Shown here piece by piece: positions 8,035 to 16,043 of a stretch of DNA of 64,000 bases. How positions within the stretch are numbered: position 1 is the first letter of the stretch; the number at the start of each line of letters is the position of its first letter. Under the pieces are notes generated by a model. It saw only the letters and a program-made list of their open reading frames with translations. It was not told where the DNA came from and did not search any database. The stretch is from Nocardioides rubriscoriae (GTDB taxonomy: Bacteria > Actinomycetota > Actinomycetes > Propionibacteriales > Nocardioidaceae), in the NCBI RefSeq assembly GCF_008087085.1, contig NZ_VIYJ01000009.1, forward strand, positions 62,001 to 126,000. The letters run 5' to 3'. The translations under genes were made by a program, and so were the position numbers.

Positions 8035-9284
8035 CGGCGGGCGCCGTACTTGCCGAGCTCGAGGCGCGCGATCACACCGCGGTGCACCTCGTCGGGGCCG
8101 TCGGCCAGGCGCAGCGCGCGGGCCGAGGTCCAGGCCCCGGCGAGGGGGTGGTCCTCGGAGAGACCACCGCCCCCGTGGAGCTGGATGGCCATGTCGATGA
8201 CCTGCTGGGCCACGTTGGGGGCCGCGACCTTGATCTGGGCGACCTCCGACAGCGCGTTGAGCGGACCGCCGACGTCGAGCTTCCAGGCGGCGTTGAGCAC
8301 GAGCAGGCGCACCGAGTCGATAGCGATGCGGGCCTCGGCGATGCGCTCGCGGTTGCCGCCGAGGTTGGCGATCGGCTTGCCGAACGCCGTGCGCTCCAGC
8401 GCGCGCTTGCAGGCCAGCTCGAGAGCCATCTCGGCCAGGCCGATCAGTCGCATGCAGTGGTGGACGCGGCCGGGGCCCAGGCGGCCCTGGGCGATCGCGA
8501 ACGCCTCGCCGGGGCCGCCGATGACGTTGGTCAGCGGCACCCGGACGTCGTCGAACGACACCTCGCCGTGGCCGAGCGGCTCGTCCTGGAAGCCCATCGT
8601 GGACAGCAGCCGCTCGACCTTGACGCCGGGCGCGTCGCGCGGCACGAGCACCATCGAGTGACGGTGGTGGCGGTCGGCGTCGGGGTCGGTGAGTCCCATG
8701 AAGATCATCACCCGGCAGTCGGGGTGGCCGATGCCGGAGGTCCACCACTTGCGGCCGTTGATGACCACCTCGTCGCCGTCGACGACCGCGGTCGCGGCCA
8801 TGTTGGTGGCGTCGGAGGAGGCCACGTCGGGCTCGGTCATGGCGAAGGCGCTGCGGATCCGGCCGTCGAGCAGCGGCTCGAGCCACTGCTTCTTCTGCTC
8901 CTCGGTGCCGTACTTGAGCAGCACCTCCATGTTGCCGGTGTCGGGCGCGTTGCAGTTGAGCACCAGCGGCGCGATCGCCGACCGACCCGTGAGCTCGGCG
9001 ATCGGCGCGTAGTCGACGTTGGTCAGGCCACCGCCCCCGTCGACCGTGTAGCCCTCGCTGTGGGCGGCGGGCAGGAAGAGGTTCCACAGGCCGCGCTCGC
9101 GCGCCTTGGCCTTGAGCTCCTCGATCAGCGGCAGCGGCTTCCAGGGGTCGCCGGTGCGTCGCGCCTCGGCGAGGTCGCGGTGGTAACCGGGCTCGGCGGG
9201 CTCGACCTCCTCGGCGAGGAACGCGCGGACGCGCTCGGTGAGGTCGGCAGCTCGGGCAGAGGGGGCGAAGTCCACGTCGGCCAC
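8031..9284 (-). CDS. acyl-CoA dehydrogenase, ACAD10/11-like
   Basis: About 417 residues. Recognisable parts are AFAMTEPDVASSDATNM (flavin site), WWTSGIGHPDCRVMIFMG, a HGEVSFDDVRVP loop, RTAFGKPIANLGGNRERIA and the C-terminal LRLADGPDEVHRGVIARLEL. The LADGPDEVH ending is characteristic of the ACAD10/11 subgroup, which eliminates phosphate from 4-phosphoacyl-CoA in the known cases. It is coupled to the phosphotransferase by a GTGA overlap, so separate genes here match the fused human arrangement. The start is GTG at 9284, with GTG at 9275 as an alternative. The gene is divergent from the lipoprotein gene, and only about 28 bp separate the two starts. Confidence 0.88.
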   Translation of the reverse strand: MADVDFAPSARAADLTERVRAFLAEEVEPAEPGYHRDLAEARRTGDPWKPLPLIEELKAKARERGLWNLFLPAAHSEGYTVDGGGGLTNVDYAPIAELTGRSAIAPLVLNCNAPDTGNMEVLLKYGTEEQKKQWLEPLLDGRIRSAFAMTEPDVASSDATNMAATAVVDGDEVVINGRKWWTSGIGHPDCRVMIFMGLTDPDADRHHRHSMVLVPRDAPGVKVERLLSTMGFQDEPLGHGEVSFDDVRVPLTNVIGGPGEAFAIAQGRLGPGRVHHCMRLIGLAEMALELACKRALERTAFGKPIANLGGNRERIAEARIAIDSVRLLVLNAAWKLDVGGPLNALSEVAQIKVAAPNVAQQVIDMAIQLHGGGGLSEDHPLAGAWTSARALRLADGPDEVHRGVIARLELGKYGARR

Positions 9285-9312
9285 GGTAGCCGTGCATGGC
9301 AGGATCGCGGTC

Positions 9313-9858
9313 GTGCGTCCCCTCCCGGCTCTCGTGGCGGCTGCGGTGACGGTGCTGGGGCTCGGGGCCTGTGACGTCGACGTCTCCCAGGACGACGACC
9401 GCGCCCCGGTGCCGGCCGAGGTCCGCGCCGGGCTCGCCACGCTCTACGCCGCCGGCGACACCAGCCCCGCCGTGGTCGCCGAGGCCGGGTGCTTCGCCGA
9501 CGCGCTCACCGGGCGGCTGACCCCCGCCGAGCTCGTCGAGGCCGGCATCGTGGGCGACGACGGCCGGGTCGTCGACGCCGTCCCGACGCTCACCGTCGAC
9601 GTCGCCGGCGCCTGGGTCGACGCGCTCGACTCGTGCACGCCGTACGTCGAGGTGGCCGCCCGCACGCTCGCCGCACGCTTCGACGGACGGCTCGACGAGG
9701 CGTCGTACGCCGTGTGCCTCGGCTCGACGGTCGCCCCCGACCGGGTCCGCGCGGCGCTGGTCGCCACCCTGACCGGGCGCTACGGCACCGACCCGGCGGT
9801 GGCCGAGCTCGAGGCCGCCTCGGGCGACTGCGCACGGTCCGCCATCTCGCTGGGCTGA
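9313..9858 (+). CDS. putative lipoprotein of unknown function
   Basis: 181 residues. It begins (GTG) VRPLPALVAAAVTVLGLGAC, a signal peptide ending in a lipobox (LGAC), so the mature protein should be anchored by Cys20 in the outer leaflet of the membrane. The mature part is acidic with four further cysteines (CFADAL, SCTPYV, VCLGS, DCARS), which could form two disulfides. No domain is recognised. The gene is divergent from the ACAD10/11-like operon, and the start was chosen so that the signal peptide is N-terminal. Confidence 0.72.
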   Translation: MRPLPALVAAAVTVLGLGACDVDVSQDDDRAPVPAEVRAGLATLYAAGDTSPAVVAEAGCFADALTGRLTPAELVEAGIVGDDGRVVDAVPTLTVDVAGAWVDALDSCTPYVEVAARTLAARFDGRLDEASYAVCLGSTVAPDRVRAALVATLTGRYGTDPAVAELEAASGDCARSAISLG

Positions 9859-9884
9859 GCACCCCCGGGCCGGCAGCGCAGGCC

Positions 9885-9898
9885 GGGACCTTGGTCCC
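9885..9898. promoter_or_regulatory. perfect 14-bp palindrome, possible DosR/DevR-like box
   Basis: GGGACCTTGGTCCC is a perfect palindrome in the 193-bp spacer before the protease locus. It fits the GGGAC-N4-GTCCC frame of actinobacterial DevR/DosR sites but differs from the mycobacterial core at the inner bases. It may instead be a short terminator for the lipoprotein gene, since TT follows it. Confidence 0.3.
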
Positions 9899-10051
9899 TT
9901 AACGCCGGGACCCCGCCCTGCGAAGGATGGTGGCCGAACCCACGTCACCGACTGCGGCAGGCACCTGAGCCGGAGGCGACGGGACCACACCACCGGGCCC
10001 GGACGAGCACCCTGCGTCGCTGCGGCCCACTGACACGGAAGGGCAGCAGAC

Positions 10052-10420
10052 ATGAGCATGCACGGCACATGGACGCTTCACTACAGCTGGGACATCGGGT
10101 CGACGACCCCGCGCACCTACGCCTCCACGCAGGTCACCTTCAACGCCGACGGCACCTTCGCCGGCGCGAGCCCCGGGCGCTGGATGCTGCGCGACGGCAC
10201 CCTGATGCTGAGCTTCACCGGCGGACCGGCGAAGTACGGCGGGTCCCTGGTCGGTCCCGTGGGGACCGGGGAGATGTCCACCTTCGGCGGCCTCAACGGC
10301 TGCTGATACCTGATCGAGCAGGGCACCGTCGGCATCGCCGCCGACGAGGCCGACGCCACCCACGACGTCGCCGGCAACGACCTCAAGGTCCTGGCCGGCG
10401 CCGGGTCCTCCACGAGCTGA
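10052..10420 (+). pseudogene. stand-alone copy of the protease C-terminal domain, interrupted by an in-frame TGA
   Basis: The open part (10052-10306) encodes 84 residues, starting MSMHGTWTLHYSWDIG and containing TQVTFNADGTFAG and DGTLMLSFTGGPA. It is clearly related to the last 120 or so residues of the M4 protease just downstream (QWALHYDWG, ITFNADGTFTG, DGTLMLHWNTGPA). In the protease the domain goes on as GSWYLYRQGNVGL. Here the same frame reads NGC-stop-YLIEQGTVGI and continues for another 37 codons to a TGA at 10418. The stop TGA sits exactly where the homologue has TGG (Trp). Either this is a nonsense mutation or sequencing error, or the UGA is read through. A good ribosome site (GGAAGGG) precedes the ATG. 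No signal peptide is present. The domain function is unknown. Confidence 0.75.
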
Positions 10421-10433
10421 ACGGACCACGACG

Positions 10434-11894
10434 ATGACCGACCACTCCATGCCGTCGATGCCTTCGATGCACTCGATCCACTGCATCCTGCCGCCCCACA
10501 TGCTCGAGCACATCGCTCGGACCGGGGACGACACCCAGCGCGAGCGCGCCCTGCAGGCCCTCGCCACCGACAACACCCAGCGCAGCCGCCGGATCACCCG
10601 GTCCTTCACCACCGTCGCCCCGGCGATGCCGGTGACGACGCCCCACAAGCAGCGACACGTCCACGACCTCAACCACGGCACCAACCTGCCGGGGACGCTC
10701 GTGCGCTCGGAGGGGCAGGCCGCGACCGGGGACGCCGAGGTCGACGAGGCCTATGACGGCGCGGGCGCCACGTTCGACATGTTCTGGGCCGCCTACTCGC
10801 GCAACTCCATCGACAACGCCGGGATGCCGCTGATCTCCAGCGCGCACTACAGCACCCAGTACAACAACGCCTTCTGGAACGGGGCACAGATGACCTACGG
10901 CGACGGCGACGGGGTCTACTTCAACCGCTTCACGGCCTCGGTCGACGTCATCGGCCACGAGATGACCCACGGGATCACCGCTTACCAGGCCAACCTGGAG
11001 TACCACGACCAGCCGGGGGCGCTCAACGAGTCGATCTCGGACGTGTTCGGCTCGCTGGTCAAGCAGTTCTCCCGCTCCACGAAGCAGACCGCGGCGCAGG
11101 CCGACTGGCTGATCGGGCAGGGGCTGTTCACCTCGAAGGTCAACGGGGTCGCCCTGCGGTCGATGAAGGCGCCGGGCACGGCGTACGACGACCAGCACCT
11201 CGGCAAGGACCCGCAGCCGGCCCACATGAACAACTTCGTGCACACCACCTCCGACAACGGCGGCGTCCACATCAACTCGGGGATCCCCAACCACGCCTTC
11301 TACCTGCTCGCCACCGCGCTCGGCGGCTACGCGTGGGAGAAGGCCGGCCGGATCTGGTACGTCACGCTCTGCGACCCGCGGCTCGCCCCGACCGCCCGGT
11401 TCCAGGACTTCGCCAACCTGACCGTCGCCAACGCCGCGACGCTCTTCGGGCCCGCGGTGCAGCAGGCGACGATCGACGCCTGGGCCGCCGTCGGCATCTC
11501 GAGCAGCCTGCAGCCGCCCAAGATCTCCGGTCAGTGGGCGCTGCACTACGACTGGGGCGTCACCGGCCGCTTCAACCAGGTGCCGATCACCTTCAACGCC
11601 GACGGCACCTTCACCGGTGGCGGCAACGGCCAGTGGCAGCAGAAGGACGGGACCCTGATGCTGCACTGGAACACGGGCCCGGCCATCTACTCCGGCTCCC
11701 TCGACGGTGACATCGGGTCGGGCGCCATGACGACCTTCGCCGGGTCCGACGGGTCGTGGTACCTCTACCGGCAGGGCAACGTCGGGCTCGTCCCCCCGAC
11801 CCTCGAGGAGGAGACGACCCAGCACCTCGACGCGATGGGCAACCCCGTCACGGTGGGAGCCGGCGCGGCCGGCGCCGCCGGCGCGGCAGGCTAG
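10434..11894 (+). CDS. protealysin-like M4 metallopeptidase with extra C-terminal domain
   Basis: 486 residues, no signal peptide, so probably cytosolic or exported by a non-Sec route. Residues 17-32 (HCILPPHMLEHIARTG) match the short propeptide of protealysin-type M4 enzymes, ending before the catalytic domain. The zinc site is HEMTH (His175, Glu176, His179) with the third ligand Glu199 in NESISD. The downstream NGGVHINSGIPNHAFYLLA carries the catalytic His region, so all key residues are present. After about residue 360 a domain of roughly 90 residues (QWALHYDWG through YLYRQG) is shared with the interrupted gene upstream, followed by a Gly/Ala tail. It starts 13 bp after that gene and ends 9 bp before the emfourin-like inhibitor, so the three form one transcription unit. 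Confidence 0.92.
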   Translation: MTDHSMPSMPSMHSIHCILPPHMLEHIARTGDDTQRERALQALATDNTQRSRRITRSFTTVAPAMPVTTPHKQRHVHDLNHGTNLPGTLVRSEGQAATGDAEVDEAYDGAGATFDMFWAAYSRNSIDNAGMPLISSAHYSTQYNNAFWNGAQMTYGDGDGVYFNRFTASVDVIGHEMTHGITAYQANLEYHDQPGALNESISDVFGSLVKQFSRSTKQTAAQADWLIGQGLFTSKVNGVALRSMKAPGTAYDDQHLGKDPQPAHMNNFVHTTSDNGGVHINSGIPNHAFYLLATALGGYAWEKAGRIWYVTLCDPRLAPTARFQDFANLTVANAATLFGPAVQQATIDAWAAVGISSSLQPPKISGQWALHYDWGVTGRFNQVPITFNADGTFTGGGNGQWQQKDGTLMLHWNTGPAIYSGSLDGDIGSGAMTTFAGSDGSWYLYRQGNVGLVPPTLEEETTQHLDAMGNPVTVGAGAAGAAGAAG

Positions 11895-11903
11895 GAGGGC
11901 CCG

Positions 11904-12203
11904 ATGAGGATCAGTCTGCGCACCGACGGCGGCCTGGCGACCTTCCCGGGCCTGACCCGACCCGTCGAGGTGGACTCGTCCTCGCTCGGCGCCGACGAGG
12001 CCGCTCGGCTCGAGCACCTCGTCGGCGCCGCCCGCTTCTTCGCGCGTCCCGAGCCGGCCGCGGGTCCCGCGCCCGGCACGGCCGACGCCATGACCTACAC
12101 GCTCACCGTCGACGACGGCACCCGCACCCGCACCCTCACGGTCTCGGACCCGCTCGAGGACGACGACCTGGCCGCGCTGATCTCGCACCTCCGGGCGCTC
12201 TAG
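11904..12203 (+). CDS. emfourin-like protealysin inhibitor
   Basis: 99 residues. The pattern MRISLRTDGGLATFPGLTRP, an acidic middle helix ending LVGAARFF, then MTYTLTVDDGTRTRTLTVSD and a C-terminal helix, is that of emfourin, a slow tight-binding inhibitor encoded next to protealysin-like M4 proteases. It is cytosolic (no signal peptide). TAGGAGGG lies 6 bp before the ATG, so this gene has the best ribosome site of the unit; high expression relative to the protease would keep the protease silent. Function is assigned by family pattern and gene context. Confidence 0.85.
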   Translation: MRISLRTDGGLATFPGLTRPVEVDSSSLGADEAARLEHLVGAARFFARPEPAAGPAPGTADAMTYTLTVDDGTRTRTLTVSDPLEDDDLAALISHLRAL

Positions 12204-12249
12204 CGGCCGGCCCGCTCACGACCTCGGTCTCGGCGCGCTCACGGCACGC

Positions 12250-13788
12250 TCACGACACCGCCACCGTCGTGACGACCCGCGCCCGCTCCACCGGGTCGAC
12301 CCAGGCCTCGCGGGCCCGCAGCAGCCGCGCGGTCGACCAGGCGACCATCGCCACGGCCAGGGACAACGACACCCAGGGGCTCGGGGCGCGGGTGAGCAAC
12401 GAGAACAGGACGCCGGTGAGGGTGGTCGAGAGGGCCAGGCGCGAGGAGTAGGCGACCATCATCGCCGGCGGGGCCGGGGTCGCGCGCGAGGAGCGGAGGT
12501 CGACGGCGTACGGGCGCGCGGACGACCAGCGCATCGACGCGCCGACGACCTGCACGGTGACGACGACCAGCGTCGAGCACAGGGCGGAGAGCTCGGCGGC
12601 GCTGGGGACGCCGGCGCGCAGGCCCGCGACGACGACGGTCAGCACCGAGGCGGACAGCAGGAACTCGGCGAGCACGTAGGCCCGCGCGTCGAAGACGGTG
12701 CCGGGGGGCACCGGGAGGCTCTCGCGCCACAGGGTGCCGCGACTGTCGAGGCACCACGCGTTGACGCCGTAGAGCAGCGCGCCGCCGGAGGCGACCAGGC
12801 CCGGCAGGATCGTCATGGTGTCCCACTGCAGGTCGCCGAGCAGCGCGACCAGCGCCGGCCCGAGGGCCAGCACGATGACCCCGCGACGCATCGGCACCGC
12901 ACGCCATACCGACGCCCGGTCGGTGCGGACCATCGCGCCCAGCGGGCTGCGCGGCATCGACCGTGCGGGGTAGCGGCCCGACTCGACCTTGAGCTCGTCG
13001 CGGGGGGTACGCCGGGCCGCGAGGTGGGCCGGCACGGCACCGAGCGCGACCAGCACCACCACGACGACCAGCAGCGCCGCCGTGGTGACCGCCCACCGCG
13101 GCGTGACGCCGAAGGCCAGGCTGACGACGACGCCCCGGGTGGGCACGGCGTCGAGGACGTCGGTGAGGCGGTCGGAGACCTGGAGCCACAGCGCGACGCC
13201 GAGCACGACGAGGTTGAGCACCCGCACGGCGGCCATGCCGTGGGGCAGGCGGCGTACGCCCTCGAGCGACCAGGCCAGCACCTGCGCGAAGGCGGTGCCC
13301 GCGGCCAGCCACAGCAGCACGACCACCTGGGCCGGGGCGAGCGCCCCCGCGCCCACGCCGTAGGCGGTGACGCCGAGCAGCAGCCACGCCTGGAGCAGCC
13401 ACGCGATGTTGAGCGGCGCCAGCAACAGGGCGCCGAGGTGGTCGGTGGTCGGGCTGACCGGGAACACCGCGGCCGGGTCGCGGGCCAGCAGCTCGCGACC
13501 ACCGCCGGACGCCGCCGCCGACACGACGGCCAGCAGCACGAACCCGGCCAGCGCGGTCGGCAGCACGATCAGCAGCTCACGCGCCCGCCCGTCGACGCCA
13601 CCGGCGCCCGGCAGGAACGCCGGGACCACGGCCACGGCGGTCGTCAGCGCCAGGACGGTGGCGCCCGCCCCGGCCAGGAGCCGCCGTCGGCCGTGCGCGG
13701 CGCGGAACCGCACCAGGTGGACGACGTCGACGACCGCGCGGCGGGCGGCGGCGACGGGTCCGTCAGTCGAGGAGGCCGCGGTAGGCAC
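12250..13788 (-). CDS. ABC exporter membrane subunit (large permease)
   Basis: About 512 residues with roughly ten to twelve hydrophobic segments (for example LLAGAGATVLALTTAVAVVP, LIVLPTALAGFVLLAVVSAA, WAVTTAALLVVVVVLVALGA). It is the membrane partner of the ATPase encoded immediately upstream. The preferred start is GTG at 13788, which overlaps the ATPase gene by 26 bp; the next possible start lies inside that overlap or just after it. It resembles large permease-like proteins found beside CcmA/EcrB-type ATPases in actinobacteria. The exported substrate is unknown. Confidence 0.75.
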   Translation of the reverse strand: MPTAASSTDGPVAAARRAVVDVVHLVRFRAAHGRRRLLAGAGATVLALTTAVAVVPAFLPGAGGVDGRARELLIVLPTALAGFVLLAVVSAAASGGGRELLARDPAAVFPVSPTTDHLGALLLAPLNIAWLLQAWLLLGVTAYGVGAGALAPAQVVVLLWLAAGTAFAQVLAWSLEGVRRLPHGMAAVRVLNLVVLGVALWLQVSDRLTDVLDAVPTRGVVVSLAFGVTPRWAVTTAALLVVVVVLVALGAVPAHLAARRTPRDELKVESGRYPARSMPRSPLGAMVRTDRASVWRAVPMRRGVIVLALGPALVALLGDLQWDTMTILPGLVASGGALLYGVNAWCLDSRGTLWRESLPVPPGTVFDARAYVLAEFLLSASVLTVVVAGLRAGVPSAAELSALCSTLVVVTVQVVGASMRWSSARPYAVDLRSSRATPAPPAMMVAYSSRLALSTTLTGVLFSLLTRAPSPWVSLSLAVAMVAWSTARLLRAREAWVDPVERARVVTTVAVS

Positions 13789-14485
13789 GGGCGCCGTCCT
13801 CCCCGAGCATCTCGGAGGCGGCCAGGGTGGCGACGCGGGAGCCGCCACGCAGCACGCTGACGGTGCTGCAGGCCTCGACGGCCAGCTCGCGCAGGTGGGT
13901 GGAGACCAGGACGCAGGCCCCGCGGGCCCGGGCGTCGCTGATGACCGCGAGGGTGGCCTCGACCCCGATCGGGTCGACGCCGTCGAAGGGCTCGTCGAGC
14001 AGCAGCACCGCCGGGTCGTGCAGGGCGGCGAGCACGACGCTGAGGCGGCGTCCCATGCCGTGGCTGAACCCCGCGGTCACCCGGTGCGCGACGTCGCCGA
14101 GCTCGAAGCGCTCGAGCAGGTCGCGGGCGCGGTCCTCCCAGGCGGGCAGGCGGCGCAGCCGGGCGGAGAGCTGGAGGTGCTCCCAGGGCGTCGCGCGCGG
14201 CACGAGCCCGCCGACGTCGGGGCAGTAGCCGACCGACTGCTTGACCCGCAGCGGGTGGTGGGCGACGTCGTGGCCGTCGACGACGACCGTGCCCGCGCTC
14301 GGCGGCACGACCCCGGCCAGGACGCGCATCGTGGTCGACTTGCCGGCACCGTTGCGCCCGAGCAGCGCGGTGGACTGCCCGGCGTGGCCGGTGAGGTCGA
14401 CACCGGCGACGGCCTCGATCTCACCGAACCGCACGTGGAGCCCGCGGACGTCGACGAGCACGTCGGCGTCGGTCGGCGGGAGCAC
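13763..14485 (-). CDS. ABC transporter ATP-binding protein
   Basis: 240 residues. Walker A is LLGRNGAGKST, the Q-loop region is VGYCPDVGGL, the signature is degenerate (FSHGMGRRLSVVLAAL in place of LSGGQ), and Walker B is AVLLLDEPFDGVDPIG, followed by an H-loop in VSTHLREL. It belongs to the drug/lipid exporter (CcmA-like) group. The GTG at 14485 is chosen because it directly precedes the conserved strand LVDVRGLHVRFG. It overlaps the permease gene and forms a two-gene operon with it. Confidence 0.88.
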   Translation of the reverse strand: MLPPTDADVLVDVRGLHVRFGEIEAVAGVDLTGHAGQSTALLGRNGAGKSTTMRVLAGVVPPSAGTVVVDGHDVAHHPLRVKQSVGYCPDVGGLVPRATPWEHLQLSARLRRLPAWEDRARDLLERFELGDVAHRVTAGFSHGMGRRLSVVLAALHDPAVLLLDEPFDGVDPIGVEATLAVISDARARGACVLVSTHLRELAVEACSTVSVLRGGSRVATLAASEMLGEDGARAYRGLLD

Positions 14486-14516
14486 GGGCCCATCATCGCG
14501 TCCCGCCGGGGCCACG

Positions 14517-16043
14517 TCAGGTGTTCTGCGGGAACCCCAGGTTGAGGCCACCGTGGCCCGTGCCGGGGTCGAGCCAGCGGGCGGTGACGGCCTTCTCGCG
14601 GGTGAAGAAGTCGACGCCGGAGGGTCCGTAGGCCTTGGCGTCGCCGAAGAGCGAGGCCTTCCAGCCGCCGAAGGAGTGGTAGGCGACCGGCACCGGGATC
14701 GGCACGTTGATGCCGACCATGCCGACCTCGACGTCCTGCTGGAAGCGCCGCGCGGCCCCGCCGTCGTTGGTGAAGATCGCGGTGCCGTTGCCGTAGGGGC
14801 CGCCGTTGATGAGGGCCAGGCCCTCGGCGTACGACGCCACGCGGACCACCGAGAGGACCGGGCCGAAGATCTCGTCGGTGTAGACCGTCGAGGTGGTGCC
14901 GACGTGGTCGACCAGCGAGGGGCCGAGCCAGAAGCCGTCGGCGGCCCCGTCGGCCTCGACCCCGCGGCCGTCGACGACGACCGAGGCACCGTCGGCGGTG
15001 GCGACGTCGAGGTAGCCCGCGACCTTGTCGCGGTGCTCGCGGGTGATCAGCGGGCCCATGTCGGCGTCGCCGCGGCCGTCGCCGACCACGAGCTTGCCCA
15101 TCCGGTCGCGGATCTTGTCGACCAGCTCGTCGCCGACGGGGTCGACGGCGAGCACCACCGAGATCGCCATGCACCGCTCACCGGCCGAGCCGAACCCGGC
15201 GTTGACGGCCGAGTCGGCGACCAGGTCGAGGTCGGCGTCGGGCAGGACGAGCATGTGGTTCTTGGCGCCGCCGAGGGCCTGGACCCGCTTGCCGGCGGCG
15301 GTGCCCTTCTCGTAGACGTACTGGGCGATGGGGGTCGAGCCGACGAAGGAGATCGAGGCGACGTCGGGGTGCTCGAGCAGCGCGTCGACGGCCTCCTTGT
15401 CGCCGTGGACGACGTTGAAGACGCCGTCGGGCAGGCCGGCCTCGGCGAGCAGCGCGGCCAGCCAGTTGGCGACCGAGGGGTCCTTCTCCGACGGCTTGAG
15501 CACCACGGTGTTGCCGGTGGCGATCGCGATCGGGAAGAACCACATCGGCACCATCGCGGGGAAGTTGAACGGGCTGATGATGCCGACGACCCCGATCGGC
15601 TCCTTGACGGAGTAGACGTCGACGTCGGTCGAGACGCCCTGGGAGTAGGAGCCCTTGGCCAGATGGGGCATCCCGCACGCGAACTCGACGACCTCGATGC
15701 CGCGGGCGACCTCGCCGGCCGCGTCGGAGAGCACCTTGCCGTGCTCGGAGGTGAGGATCGCCGCGAGCTCGTCGCGGCGCCCGTCGAGCAGCTCGCGGAA
15801 CTTGAACATCACCGTCTGGCGCTTGGCGATCGACGAGCGGCCCCAGCCGCCCTGGCCGGTCGCCGGGTCGCCGACGTACGCCGCGCGCGCGGCGGCCACG
15901 GCGGTGTCGACGTCGGCGCCCGAGGCCAGCCGGACGTGCTTGGTCACCTCGCCCAGCGCGGGGTCGTAGACGGGGCTGGTGCGGTCGGAGGCGCCGGCGG
16001 TCAGCGCGCCCGCGATCCAGTGGTCGAGCGTCGGGGTGGTCAT
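14517..16043 (-). CDS. mmsA: CoA-acylating (methyl)malonate-semialdehyde dehydrogenase
   Basis: 508 residues of the aldehyde dehydrogenase superfamily. The MmsA pattern is clear: IGVVGIISPFNFPAMVPMWF, LKPSEKDPS, SFVGSTPIAQYVYEKG, and the nucleophile Cys291 in SAGERCMAIS (the usual activating Glu268 of other ALDHs is absent, as expected for this family). It converts malonate- or methylmalonate-semialdehyde with CoA and NAD+ to acetyl- or propionyl-CoA. The ATG overlaps the aminotransferase stop (ATGA). Beside the uracil catabolic genes it most likely handles malonate semialdehyde made from beta-alanine; valine catabolism is the alternative. Confidence 0.93.
   Translation of the reverse strand: MTTPTLDHWIAGALTAGASDRTSPVYDPALGEVTKHVRLASGADVDTAVAAARAAYVGDPATGQGGWGRSSIAKRQTVMFKFRELLDGRRDELAAILTSEHGKVLSDAAGEVARGIEVVEFACGMPHLAKGSYSQGVSTDVDVYSVKEPIGVVGIISPFNFPAMVPMWFFPIAIATGNTVVLKPSEKDPSVANWLAALLAEAGLPDGVFNVVHGDKEAVDALLEHPDVASISFVGSTPIAQYVYEKGTAAGKRVQALGGAKNHMLVLPDADLDLVADSAVNAGFGSAGERCMAISVVLAVDPVGDELVDKIRDRMGKLVVGDGRGDADMGPLITREHRDKVAGYLDVATADGASVVVDGRGVEADGAADGFWLGPSLVDHVGTTSTVYTDEIFGPVLSVVRVASYAEGLALINGGPYGNGTAIFTNDGGAARRFQQDVEVGMVGINVPIPVPVAYHSFGGWKASLFGDAKAYGPSGVDFFTREKAVTARWLDPGTGHGGLNLGFPQNT

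Noticed and set aside
10298..10312. Selenocysteine reading of the TGA after a Cys codon
   Set aside because: No SECIS-like hairpin could be recognised directly after the TGA, and the homologous residue is Trp, not Cys, so a simple Trp-to-stop change is more likely.
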